This document shows, piece by piece, positions 6,147 through 13,581 of a DNA stretch of 17,723 nucleotides. Origin of the DNA: an uncultured Collinsella sp. (GTDB taxonomy: Bacteria > Actinomycetota > Coriobacteriia > Coriobacteriales > Coriobacteriaceae). The notes under the pieces were generated by a model. The model had not been told where the DNA came from, did no database searches, and was given only the letters and a program-made list of their open reading frames with translations. The stretch lies in contig CAUHHV010000030.1 in assembly GCA_959606065.1 (NCBI GenBank), forward strand, positions 1 to 17,723, read 5' to 3'. A program made the position numbers and the translations under genes. The stretch's first letter is position 1; the number at the start of each line of letters is the position of its first letter.

Positions 6147-7460
6147 CTAGTTGCGCCTAAGGTGGACGACGGTCTCGCAGTGGAAGGTTTGTGGGAACAG
6201 GTCGACTGGCGTGATCTTTACGGGGGAGAAGGTGCCTTCTTCGACAAAGCGTTTGAGATCGCGCGCCAGGGTGGCCGGGTCGCAGCTCACGTAGGCGACA
6301 TCGCGAGCACTCGTGCTGGCGATAAGGTCGATCGCCTCGGGGGCGAGGCCTGCGCGCGGCGGGTCGACCACCAAGACGTCGGCATCCTGGTCGGGGAACT
6401 CGCGCACCGCGTCTCCGCCAATGACGTCGACGTTATCAAGCTTGTTGATCTCCAGGTTACGGCGCAGGTCGCGCACGGCCGGGCCGTAGGCCTCGACGGC
6501 GGCGACGAAGTCGCAGCGGCGGGCGAGCGGCAGGGTAAAGGTTCCGGCGCCGCAGTACAGGTCCACGGCAAGCTCGTCTTCCTGCGGGTCGAGGGCGTCC
6601 ATAACGAGATCAATCAAAATCTCGGCGCCCTTGGTGTTGACTTGGAAAAACGACGGGGCAGACAAGCGCATCTGGCCCTCGGCGATATTCTCGGTCCACG
6701 AGCCCTCGCCGGCGAGCATTTCGACCTTGGAGACACGGCGGGCCTTCTTCTCGCCCCTGCTCATCACGCGCACGATGCTCGTGGGATGAGCGGCGTCCGC
6801 CAGCACGCGGGAGACTTGCGAGCGCGGAAAAGAGCCTGTGGGCGTCCAGAGTGCGACCTCGAGCGCCTTGGTGCGGCGCGATGCGCGAATGCCCACGCGT
6901 TCGAGTCCCAAGTCATGGCTGCCGCTTAGATAGTTGAGTGCGCCGACGACCGATTTGAGCGCCTTGGGAAAACGCTTATCGAACAGCGGGCACGCATCGA
7001 CGGTTACGATTTTGCTGGGGTCGACACCGTGCATGCCAAGACGCACGCGACCGTTGACGACGGTCGGTTCGAGCTCGATTTTATTGCGGTAGCCCCAGTC
7101 GTCCTTGGTGTGGCAGATGGGCTGCACCAACTTATCGACCTGCTCAGGAGCGAACTTGCCGATGCGCTCGAGCGTGGAGCGCAGATTTTGCTCTTTGGCG
7201 GCAAGCTGTGCCGTGCGTGAGAGATTGCCCCACGAGCAGCCGCCGCAAATGCCAACGAAGGGGCAGGGAGGCTGGATGCGATCGAGGCTCGGCTCCAGAA
7301 TCTCGGTGGTGCGGGCGCGCATGAACGACTTACCGTCCTGTACGACCTCGGCTTCAACGGTGTCGCCTGCCACGGCGCCCTGCACAAAGACGGCCTTGCC
7401 GTTGTCGGCGTGCGCCAACCCGTCGGCGCCGTAGGTCATCGATTCTATAGTGAGCTTCAT
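6147..7460 (-). CDS. rlmD: 23S rRNA (uracil-C5)-methyltransferase, TrmA/RlmD type
   Basis: This enzyme uses S-adenosylmethionine to make 5-methyluridine in RNA. The 437-residue protein has an N-terminal TRAM-like RNA-binding segment (about 1-55: ESMTYGADGLAH, VFVQGAVAGDTVEAEV). Four cysteines of a [4Fe-4S] cluster follow in the RumA pattern: Cys66, Cys72 and Cys75 in PCPFVGICGGC, plus Cys157 in DACPLF. The C-terminal Rossmann domain has FFQVN (271-275), the cofactor loop DLYCGAGT (300-307), DPPRAG (366-371), the nucleophile Cys393 in VSCDPATLARDL and the base Glu429 in HCETVVHL. The Fe-S pattern favours RlmD (U1939) or the bifunctional RlmCD over tRNA-specific TrmA. The ATG at 7460 is preceded by CAGGGA; upstream ATGs at 7475 and 7496 have no site. 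It appears to be transcribed on its own. Confidence 0.9.
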   Translation of the reverse strand: MKLTIESMTYGADGLAHADNGKAVFVQGAVAGDTVEAEVVQDGKSFMRARTTEILEPSLDRIQPPCPFVGICGGCSWGNLSRTAQLAAKEQNLRSTLERIGKFAPEQVDKLVQPICHTKDDWGYRNKIELEPTVVNGRVRLGMHGVDPSKIVTVDACPLFDKRFPKALKSVVGALNYLSGSHDLGLERVGIRASRRTKALEVALWTPTGSFPRSQVSRVLADAAHPTSIVRVMSRGEKKARRVSKVEMLAGEGSWTENIAEGQMRLSAPSFFQVNTKGAEILIDLVMDALDPQEDELAVDLYCGAGTFTLPLARRCDFVAAVEAYGPAVRDLRRNLEINKLDNVDVIGGDAVREFPDQDADVLVVDPPRAGLAPEAIDLIASTSARDVAYVSCDPATLARDLKRFVEEGTFSPVKITPVDLFPQTFHCETVVHLRRN

Positions 7461-7506
7461 ATCCCTGCCTGTCATTCGTGTTGTTGTTCGCACCATGGTA
7501 GCAGGG

Positions 7507-7550
7507 AAAAGCGCCCCGCATCCGAGGCTTTCCTCAAATGCGGGGCGCTT
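7507..7550 (-). terminator. Strong intrinsic terminator after ppk
   Basis: A perfect 13-base stem AAGCGCCCCGCAT / ATGCGGGGCGCTT (7509-7521, 7538-7550) contains a small inner hairpin GAGG-CTTT-CCTC. On the minus strand the stem is followed by TTTT. It sits 24 bases after the ppk stop and separates ppk from rlmD. Confidence 0.9.
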
Positions 7551-7573
7551 CTACAAACTGCTTCTACAAACGA

Positions 7574-9970
7574 CTATTTCGTCTTGCCGGTAATGAGCGT
7601 CTTAAGACCCAGGCCGATCAGGCCCAGGCCCATGCGCACGCGACCGGGGCGATGGCGCTCGATGGCCTTGGTCCTGCCGGCGGGCTTATCGCGACGGGCG
7701 CTCGTCTCGGGTGCGGGCTTGGTGACCTGCGGCTCGGGCTGAGGTACAGGTGCGGGCTCGGGCTCAATGACGGTCGCCTGGACCTTCTGAACCTCGGGTG
7801 TGGCCGGCTGCGGCTCAGGAGCAGGCTTTGCCTCAATGACGGGCTCGGGCGCGGCCTCGGCGTTGCGATAGGCACGCTCCAGCAGGGCTTCCTGCGAGTT
7901 GAAGGGCTTCTCGCCCTCTGCACGCTCCACGGGGACCCAAGTGCCGTCGCTCGTGAGGCTGCGGGCCTTCACGTTGTCGCGCAGCTGCATGCCCATGTAC
8001 TCGTGCACCAGGGCGCGACAGGTGGGGTCGAGCACGGGGAAGGCGATCTCCACGCGGTGTTCGGTGTTGCGCGTCATCATGTCGGCCGAGCTCAGGTAGA
8101 TCATGTCCGAGTCCACGCCAAAGGCGTAAACGCGCGCATGCTCCAAAAAGCGTCCGACGATAGAACGGACATGCACGTTCTCGGTCTTGCCAGGAACGCC
8201 CGGCTTGAGGCACGAGATGCCGCGGATGATCATGTCCACGCGGACTCCTGCGCACGATGCCTCGGCGATCTTGTCGATGACCTCGCGGTCGGTGAGCGAG
8301 TTGAGCTTAAAGAACACGCGGGCGGGCTCGCCAGCGAGAGCGCGCTGGATCTCGCGATCCAGACCGCGCATGATGAGCGGCTTGAGGCCTACGGGCGCCA
8401 CACCCAGGAAGCGGTAATCGCCGCGCAGATTGCCCAGCGACAGGTTGCGGAAGAACAGGTTGGCGTCCTCGCCGATGCCGGGGTGGGCGGTCATGAGCAT
8501 AAAGTCGCTGTAGAGTTTGGCCGTCTTCTCGTTAAAGTTGCCGGTGCCCAGCAGCGTCAGGCGCGTTAGCGCCATGCCCTCGCGATAGGTGAGCTGGCAG
8601 ATCTTGGAGTGGCACTTAAAGCCCTCGGAGCCGTAGATGACGGTGCAGCCGGCCTCTTCCAGGCGCTCGGCCCACTCGATGTTGTTCTGCTCGTCAAAGC
8701 GCGCGCGGAGCTCCATGAGCACCGTGACCTCTTTGCCGTTCTCGGCGGCATCGATCAGCGACTCGCACAGGCGGCTCTGCTTGGCCACGCGGTAGAGCGT
8801 GATGCGCAGTGAGATGCACTCGGGGTCGTAGGCGGCCTCGTGCACCAGATCCAGGAAGGGGTTCATGGCCTCATAGGGATAAAAGAGCAGCTTGTCGTGC
8901 TGAAGTACCTGCTCGCGGATGGAGCGGGTCATATCGATGGTGGGGTTGGGCTGCGGCTTAAACGGCGTAAAGAGCAGCTCGTTGCGCAGGTGCTCGGGAA
9001 TCTTGCCCTCAATGCCAAAGACGTAGCCTAGGTCGAGCGGGATATCGCAGGTAAAGACAGAGCGGCGCGAAAGCTCGAGCGCCTTGCGGATGGTCTTGAG
9101 CGTCGCCTTCTCGAGCGACCCCGAGACCGCGAGCACCACCGGCTGCAGGCGCAAGCGTTTCTTGAGGATGCGCTTCATGTGCTGACGGTAATCCTCTTCC
9201 TCCTCGACGCCCTCGCCGTCCGGGTCGATGTCGGCGTTGCGGGTGACGCGGATGAGCGCGCGGTCGAGCGGCTTATAGGAGCCAAAGCAGCTGTCCAGGC
9301 AGGCGAGGATGACGTCCTCGAGCAAGATGTAGGAGTAGGTGCCGGTGGGCGAGGGGATCTCGACCACGCGGTTCATCGAGGCGGGGATCTCGATAAGGCC
9401 CAGCAGACTCTCCTCGTCGGTGACGCCGTCCAGGCCGCAGGCCAGGTAGAGTGCGCCGTTGCGCAGGTTGGGGAAGGGGTGGCGCGGGTCAATCACCAGC
9501 GGTGAGATGACCGGCGACACGTAGGCCTGGAAGTAACGGGTTACAAAGGTGCGCTCCTCGGGCGTAAGCGAATCGATGCGGGCGCGGTGAACGCCCAGGG
9601 TGTCGAGCTTGCCCTCGATGCTCTTAAAGATGGACTCCCATCGGGTAAGGAGCCCGGGCATTTCGGTCATGACAGCATCGACCTGTTCGGAGGCGGTCAT
9701 ATTGCTCTTGTTGTCGACAGGCTGTTTTTTGAGCTCTGCCAGATCGGACAGGCCGCCCACGCGCACCATGAGAAACTCGTCGAGGTTGGACTCGAAAATC
9801 GACACGAACTTTAGACGCTCGAACAGCGGAACGGTCTCGTCGAAGGCTTCGTCAAGCACACGGTTGTCAAAGCGCAGCCAGCTGAGCTCTCGGTTCTGCG
9901 TGTACGAGAAGTCGCGCGGCGGTTTGCGCAGCTTTGCGGCGGCTTGCTTTTTTTCGATTTTGCTCGGCAT
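7574..9970 (-). CDS. ppk: Polyphosphate kinase 1 with a long C-terminal tail
   Basis: Ppk1 reversibly polymerises the gamma phosphate of ATP into polyphosphate through a phosphohistidine. With the ATG at 9970 the protein has 798 residues. It shows the N-terminal helical domain opening NRELSWLRFDNRVL, ESNLDEFLMVRVGG, the middle domain with DPRHPFPNLRNGALY, and the catalytic C1/C2 domains. The phosphorylated histidine is in KCHSKICQLTY (about His454) and the second conserved histidine in EHARVYAFG (about His611), followed by SSADMMTRNTEHRVE. The core ends near residue 705. Beyond it is an unusual tail of roughly 90 residues: a Pro/Glu/Ala-rich linker, a basic stretch (RRDKPAGRTKAIERHRPGR) and a short hydrophobic end. 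An acidic insert (GEGVEEEED) lies near 253-261. ATGs at 9976 and 10015 are possible; 9970 is best spaced from GGA. The gene diverges from the ADI cluster. Confidence 0.93.
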   Translation of the reverse strand: MPSKIEKKQAAAKLRKPPRDFSYTQNRELSWLRFDNRVLDEAFDETVPLFERLKFVSIFESNLDEFLMVRVGGLSDLAELKKQPVDNKSNMTASEQVDAVMTEMPGLLTRWESIFKSIEGKLDTLGVHRARIDSLTPEERTFVTRYFQAYVSPVISPLVIDPRHPFPNLRNGALYLACGLDGVTDEESLLGLIEIPASMNRVVEIPSPTGTYSYILLEDVILACLDSCFGSYKPLDRALIRVTRNADIDPDGEGVEEEEDYRQHMKRILKKRLRLQPVVLAVSGSLEKATLKTIRKALELSRRSVFTCDIPLDLGYVFGIEGKIPEHLRNELLFTPFKPQPNPTIDMTRSIREQVLQHDKLLFYPYEAMNPFLDLVHEAAYDPECISLRITLYRVAKQSRLCESLIDAAENGKEVTVLMELRARFDEQNNIEWAERLEEAGCTVIYGSEGFKCHSKICQLTYREGMALTRLTLLGTGNFNEKTAKLYSDFMLMTAHPGIGEDANLFFRNLSLGNLRGDYRFLGVAPVGLKPLIMRGLDREIQRALAGEPARVFFKLNSLTDREVIDKIAEASCAGVRVDMIIRGISCLKPGVPGKTENVHVRSIVGRFLEHARVYAFGVDSDMIYLSSADMMTRNTEHRVEIAFPVLDPTCRALVHEYMGMQLRDNVKARSLTSDGTWVPVERAEGEKPFNSQEALLERAYRNAEAAPEPVIEAKPAPEPQPATPEVQKVQATVIEPEPAPVPQPEPQVTKPAPETSARRDKPAGRTKAIERHRPGRVRMGLGLIGLGLKTLITGKTK

Positions 9971-9980
9971 ATGCATCTGT

Positions 9981-10002
9981 CCGTTCAGTCCCCGCAGGGG
10001 AC
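9981..10002 (-). promoter_or_regulatory. ppk leader hairpin with a TGAACGG box
   Basis: GTCCCC / GGGGAC (9988-9993, 9997-10002) with a 3-base loop forms a tight perfect hairpin about 18 bases before the chosen ppk start. Directly after it, TGAACGG on the minus strand (9981-9987) matches the core of the boxes found in front of both arcA genes. The hairpin could affect ppk translation. The single box match may be chance. Confidence 0.35.
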
Positions 10003-10015
10003 GGTTGCCTAACAC

Positions 10016-10378
10016 TATTCACTATTGTCTCAATTTAGTCGACCTATGGCACGGACGTATCGCGTGAACGGTATCTTTACCTACTTCTTACGCTGACAAG
10101 CCATAGAGCTGACGCCCGTCACGTTGTGAAAAAACGGTCTATATCCTCACTCAACTGGTGAGTATGTGTGAATAAGAATGATAGGTAGCTGAATATCATC
10201 GAATACAGACAGAAACACGAACAAGCGTCATTTATATACATAAAACCGTTGTAGATATGCAATTCCTAATCGAAAGATTGGAGTTGTAATTGCGAATGAT
10301 TTTTGAGAAAAAAGAGCGTTTACCTTAGAAAAGTTACTTTAGAACGCCGAAGTACATCATGGGGGAATCACATGCGAT
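10016..10378. promoter_or_regulatory. Distal part of the ppk-arcA divergent region
   Basis: This AT-rich stretch of more than 300 bases holds no gene. TGAACGGTAT stands at 10065-10074, the exact reverse complement of the promoter-proximal box at 10379-10388. Weaker relatives are AAAACGGTCT at 10131-10140 and AAAACCGTTG at 10242-10251. ATATGCAATT at 10255-10264 recurs 273 bases before the second arcA (275 before this one). A dyad GCAATT / AATTGC (10259-10264, 10288-10293) encloses a small hairpin with loop GAAA. I see no clear -35/-10 pair for ppk. Confidence 0.5.
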
Positions 10379-10447
10379 ATACCGTTCATCGCACTTTGTT
10401 GACCGTTCGGGGGCGAGGTGGAATTGCGGCTGATTTTTGGATATAAC
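10379..10447 (+). promoter_or_regulatory. arcA copy 1 promoter with two 21-base-spaced boxes
   Basis: ATACCGTTCA (10379-10388) and ACCGTTCGGG (10402-10411) are direct repeats whose ACCGTTC cores start 21 bases apart, two helical turns. A probable -10 box TATAAC follows at 10442-10447. No -35 hexamer is visible at the right distance, which fits an activator-dependent promoter with the nearer box roughly 50 bases before the start of transcription. The block from ACCGTTCGGG to GGTGGAA (10402-10423) is identical in the promoter of copy 2. Confidence 0.65.
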
Positions 10448-10493
10448 TAGAGCTGTCAGCAAGCAGCGTCTCATATGGAGGGGCGCTGATACA

Positions 10494-10526
10494 TTCGGCC
10501 AGTAAGGCCCGAAAGAAAGGTAGGAG
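10494..10526 (+). promoter_or_regulatory. arcA copy 1 leader hairpin and ribosome binding site
   Basis: TTCGGCC (10494-10500), loop AGTAA, GGCCCGAA (10506-10513) forms a 7-base-pair stem with one bulged C. It stands just upstream of GGTAGGAGG, a very strong Shine-Dalgarno site that fixes the arcA start. Copy 2 has the same bulged hairpin with a different left arm and loop. Confidence 0.55.
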
Positions 10527-11772
10527 GCCATGACGAAAGGTCTGCACGTGCCTTCCGAGATCGGCAAGCTCAGGAAGGTCTGCCTGCACCGTCCCGGCGA
10601 CGAGCTCCTCAACCTGCCGCCCGACGAGCTCGAGCGACTCCTGTTCGACGACGTCCCGTTCCTGGAGGTCGCGCAGCAGGAGCACGACACCTTCGCCCAG
10701 ATCCTGAGGGACCAGGGCGTGGAGGTGCTCTACCTCGAGAACCTCGTCGCAGAGGTGTTCGACCAGGTCCCCGGCGCCCGCGCCGAGTTCACCGACCAGT
10801 ACATCGCCGAGGCAGGCATCCGCGGCCAGCACATGCCGCAGATCGTCCGCGAGAAGCTGGACTCCATCGAGGACAACCTCGAGTTCGTCAAGAAGACCAT
10901 GGCCGGCATGACCAAGTCCGAGATCGACATGCCCCTCACGGCGTCCACGACCCTCGACTCCCTGGTCAACTCCGAGTCCGAGTCCGACCTGATCATCGAC
11001 CCGATGCCCAACCTCTACTTCACCCGCGACCCGTTCGCGGTCGTCGGCGAGGGCGTCAACCTCAACCGCATGTACTCGGTCACCCGCAACCGCGAGACCC
11101 TGTACGGCAAGTACGTCTTCAAGTACCACCCCGACTACAAGGACGTCTCCCTGTACTTCCGCCGCGACTGCCAGTTCCACACCGAGGGCGGCGACGTGCT
11201 GAACATCAACGAGAAGACCCTCGCCGTCGGCATCTCCCAGCGCACCCAGGCCGCCGCGATCGACGTCATGGCCCAGAACATCTTCTGGAACTCCGACTCC
11301 AAGGTCGAGCGCATCCTGGCCTTCGACATCCCGGTCTCGCGCGCCTTCATGCACCTCGACACGGTCTTCACCCAGATCGACGTCGATAAGTTCACGATCC
11401 ACCCCGCCATCATGGGCACCCTGCGCGTCTACGAGCTGACCGCCGGCAAGAACCCGGGCGACGTGAACATCCGCCTGATCGAGGACACCCTCGAGCACGT
11501 CCTGGAGGACGCCACCGGCGTCGACCAGGTCAAGCTGATCCCCTGCGGCGGCGGCGACCCGATCGCGGCCTCCCGCGAGCAGTGGAACGACGGCTCCAAC
11601 ACCCTGTGCGTCGAGCCCGGCAAGATCTGCGTCTACGCCCGCAACACCGTCACCAACGACGTGCTGTACAAGGAGGGCCTGGACCTTCTCGTCGTGCCCT
11701 CCGCCGAGCTCTCCCGCGGCCGCGGCGGCCCGCGCTGCATGAGCATGCCCTTCTGGCGCGAGGACCTCTAAG
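10506..11772 (+). repeat. Direct repeat copy 1 (identical to 13596-14862)
   Basis: From the right arm of the leader hairpin, through the whole arcA coding sequence, to two bases past the last A of the TAA stop, this 1,267-base block matches the second arcA block base for base, at an offset of 3,090. The match ends abruptly on both sides. It looks like a recent gene-conversion tract or recent duplication. Confidence 0.92.
10530..11771 (+). CDS. arcA: Arginine deiminase, copy 1
   Basis: ArcA hydrolyses L-arginine to L-citrulline and ammonia, the first step of the ADI pathway, giving ATP and acid resistance in anaerobes. The 413-residue protein has the normal family length and all catalytic elements of the guanidine-modifying enzyme fold: NLYFTRDPF (161-169, Asp167), HTEGGDVL (217-224, Glu219), MHLDTVFTQID (274-284, His275 and Asp277), CGGGDPIAASREQW (339-352) and the nucleophile Cys403 in RGRGGPRCMSMPF. 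The start follows GGTAGGAGG at ideal spacing. Codon use is extreme, with almost only C- or G-ending codons, and stands out from the more mixed codons of neighbours such as arcT. This could mean selection for very high expression or origin in a more GC-rich relative. It is identical to copy 2. Expression is probably controlled by the paired boxes upstream. Confidence 0.97.
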   Translation: MTKGLHVPSEIGKLRKVCLHRPGDELLNLPPDELERLLFDDVPFLEVAQQEHDTFAQILRDQGVEVLYLENLVAEVFDQVPGARAEFTDQYIAEAGIRGQHMPQIVREKLDSIEDNLEFVKKTMAGMTKSEIDMPLTASTTLDSLVNSESESDLIIDPMPNLYFTRDPFAVVGEGVNLNRMYSVTRNRETLYGKYVFKYHPDYKDVSLYFRRDCQFHTEGGDVLNINEKTLAVGISQRTQAAAIDVMAQNIFWNSDSKVERILAFDIPVSRAFMHLDTVFTQIDVDKFTIHPAIMGTLRVYELTAGKNPGDVNIRLIEDTLEHVLEDATGVDQVKLIPCGGGDPIAASREQWNDGSNTLCVEPGKICVYARNTVTNDVLYKEGLDLLVVPSAELSRGRGGPRCMSMPFWREDL

Positions 11773-11831
11773 GTCTTCTATGACCCGTATAGGTCTTAAT
11801 ACATACATCTAGCTGACGTTAGATGTCTCCC

Positions 11832-11865
11832 ATTGGGGCGGTGCGGGTTTTCGCGCCGCCCCAAT
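11832..11865 (+). terminator. Terminator after arcA copy 1
   Basis: ATTGGGGCGG / CCGCCCCAAT (11832-11841, 11856-11865) with inner GCG / CGC pairing across a short loop containing GGTTTT. The following CTTGT is only a weak T tail. It lies about 60 bases after the arcA stop and could give partial readthrough into the aminotransferase gene. Confidence 0.7.
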
Positions 11866-11920
11866 CTTGTATGAGGAACGTCAACACGGTTGGATGACTG
11901 CTTTTGTAAGGAGCTTGGCC

Positions 11921-13045
11921 ATGGACATTAAGACGATTGGCGTTGAGGAATGGCTCAACGTTTGGGAGAAGAGCGCCACGTGGGACATCGCCCAGTCGAC
12001 GATCTCGTCGCTTACCATGGGCGAGCTGCGCGCGCTCGATGAGCAGGACGGCGCCACGTTCTACGAGCGCCTGGACCGCGAGAAGATGAACTACGGCTGG
12101 ATCGAGGGCTCTCCGGAGTTTAAGGCCGAGGTTGCCAAGCTGTATCGTCGCGAGGTCAATCCCGATCACATTCTGCAGACCAATGGCTGCACGGGCGCTA
12201 ACCTCAACGCCATCATGGCCGTGGTCGAGCCCGGCGACCATGTCATCGCCGAGTGGCCCACCTACGCGCCGCTCTACGAGATTCCGCGTACGCTCGGTGC
12301 CGAGGTCGAGTATTGGGAGCTTCGCGAGGAGCTTGGCTGGAAGCCCGATATCGAGGAGCTTAAACGCTTGGTGCGTCCCAATACCAAGCTCATCTGCATC
12401 AACAACGCATCGAACCCCATCGGTACGGTGCTCGATGCCGATATGCTCGGCCAGATTGCCGAGATCGCCCGTTCGGCTGGCGCCTATGTGCTGTGCGACG
12501 AGGTGTACCTGCCGCTTGAGAACACCAAGGCCTTTATGTCGATGGCCGACATGTACGAGAAGGCCATTGTCACCAACTCGGTGTCCAAGACCTATTCGAC
12601 GCCTGCGGCCCGCGTGGGCTGGGTCGTGGCCGACGAAGAGGTGTCCAACCGCATCCGCACCTACCGCGACTACACCATGATCTGCGGCGGCGTGTTCAAC
12701 GATGCCCTGGCGACCTATGTGCTTGAGCACAAGGATAAGATTCTCGAGCGCAATCGCAAGATCGTGTTTGGCAACCGCGATATCGCGCAGGCTTGGATCG
12801 ATACGCAGCATCGCGTTTCCTGGACGGCCCCGCAGGGAATATCCACCTCGTTTATCCAGCTGGATATTCCCGAGGATGACGAGGAATTCTGTAAGCGCCT
12901 GTTGGCCGAGAGGGGAGTGCTGCTGGTCCCCGGTAGCCGCTTTGAGCTTCCCTGCGGCGCACGCCTGGGCTACTGCGCGAGCGAAGACGTTCTTCGCGAG
13001 GGCCTGAAGCTTTTGGGCGAGGCACTGGCGGAGTTCGATCGCTAG
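11921..13045 (+). CDS. arcT: PLP-dependent class I/II aminotransferase, ArcT-like
   Basis: A 374-residue fold-type I aminotransferase. The pyridoxal phosphate lysine is Lys223 in TNSVSKTYSTPAARVGW. Supporting residues are Asn165 in NNASNPIG, Asp193 and Tyr196 in CDEVY, and the carboxylate-binding arginine, probably Arg348 in GARLGYC. The start at 11921 follows AAGGAG. The frame is open upstream to 11867, but that part lies against the terminator and has no site. Known ADI clusters of lactic acid bacteria carry an aminotransferase called arcT of unclear substrate, and the location between two arcA genes makes this the likely counterpart. The N-terminus (GVEEWLNVWE) also recalls capreomycidine-synthase-like enzymes acting on arginine derivatives, so an arginine, citrulline or ornithine substrate is plausible but unproven. 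Codons are more mixed than in arcA. Confidence 0.85.
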   Translation: MDIKTIGVEEWLNVWEKSATWDIAQSTISSLTMGELRALDEQDGATFYERLDREKMNYGWIEGSPEFKAEVAKLYRREVNPDHILQTNGCTGANLNAIMAVVEPGDHVIAEWPTYAPLYEIPRTLGAEVEYWELREELGWKPDIEELKRLVRPNTKLICINNASNPIGTVLDADMLGQIAEIARSAGAYVLCDEVYLPLENTKAFMSMADMYEKAIVTNSVSKTYSTPAARVGWVVADEEVSNRIRTYRDYTMICGGVFNDALATYVLEHKDKILERNRKIVFGNRDIAQAWIDTQHRVSWTAPQGISTSFIQLDIPEDDEEFCKRLLAERGVLLVPGSRFELPCGARLGYCASEDVLREGLKLLGEALAEFDR

Positions 13046-13056
13046 GATTCCGACGA

Positions 13057-13134
13057 TCTTCGAGGGCCTTATCCAAATTGGCCGAAGATAATCGAAAACG
13101 GACCCGTTTCCCTAGGGGAAGCGGGTTCGTTTTT
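13057..13134 (+). terminator. Tandem hairpins ending the aminotransferase gene
   Basis: The first hairpin pairs TCTTCG (13057-13062) with CGAAGA (13083-13088), with GCC / GGC inside. The second, about 13097-13129, pairs CGGACCCGTTTCCC with GGGAAGCGGGTTCG across TAG with a few G-T wobbles, followed by TTTTT. The second is a good rho-independent terminator and isolates this gene from arcA copy 2. Confidence 0.8.
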
Positions 13135-13140
13135 CTATAC

Positions 13141-13465
13141 CGAGAAGTCAAGTTGTTACAAATGGGGCCGTAAAGCGAGCCGGTATCCGCTGGGCCTTAT
13201 ACTGAGCTTCCGGTGAACGGTATCAAGCGTCTGGTAAACGGTAATTTGTTTACCAGAAATGAATAGGACAAACTTTTTTCTGAATAAAAATGAAAATGGT
13301 TGAGACGCGGCATGAATCGCTAATTCTATTCATAGCTTTATTAGAAATATGCAATTTGAGGGTGGTTTAATAAAGTTAAGTTCCATTTGCTATTTGGATT
13401 GAAAACGCGTTTTAGCACGTAAATAAACTTTATTAAATCAAAGTGTGCCATGCGTGAAGTATATG
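13141..13465 (+). promoter_or_regulatory. Distal control region of arcA copy 2
   Basis: This AT-rich stretch of more than 300 bases holds no gene. It contains TGAACGGTAT (13214-13223) and TAAACGGTAA (13235-13244), two direct copies again exactly 21 bases apart and in the opposite orientation to the proximal pair. The second is embedded in a perfect dyad, CTGGTAAAC / GTTTACCAG (13231-13239, 13248-13256, 8-base spacer). Further right are ATATGCAATT (13347-13356, shared with copy 1), a 12-base inverted repeat TTTAATAAAGTT / AACTTTATTAAA (13366-13377, 13426-13437) and the palindrome AAAACGCGTTTT (13402-13413). Confidence 0.55.
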
Positions 13466-13468
13466 TGT

Positions 13469-13537
13469 ATGCCGTTCACCCCTCATATAAAACCGTTCGG
13501 GGGCGAGGTGGAAGTATGGACTGATTTTGGATATAAA
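13469..13537 (+). promoter_or_regulatory. arcA copy 2 promoter with two 21-base-spaced boxes
   Basis: ATGCCGTTCA (13469-13478) and ACCGTTCGGG (13492-13501) repeat the arrangement of copy 1, with cores starting 21 bases apart. The downstream box begins 128 bases before the ATG, as in copy 1. The probable -10 box is TATAAA (13532-13537), after the shared TTTTGGA. Bases between box and -10 differ from copy 1, so retention of boxes and spacing suggests selection. Confidence 0.65.
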
Positions 13538-13581
13538 TATGTTGTCAGCAATAACGCCTCACACGGAGGGGCGCTAACGAA

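Noticed and set aside
6135..6929. A 264-codon plus-strand open frame opposite the rRNA methyltransferase.
   Set aside because: It lies opposite a gene with complete catalytic motifs and has shadow-type composition.
10160..10200. A possible ArgR-type ARG box around GTGAATAAGAATGATAG.
   Set aside because: The right half of the expected palindrome is poor, and it is not repeated upstream of arcA copy 2.
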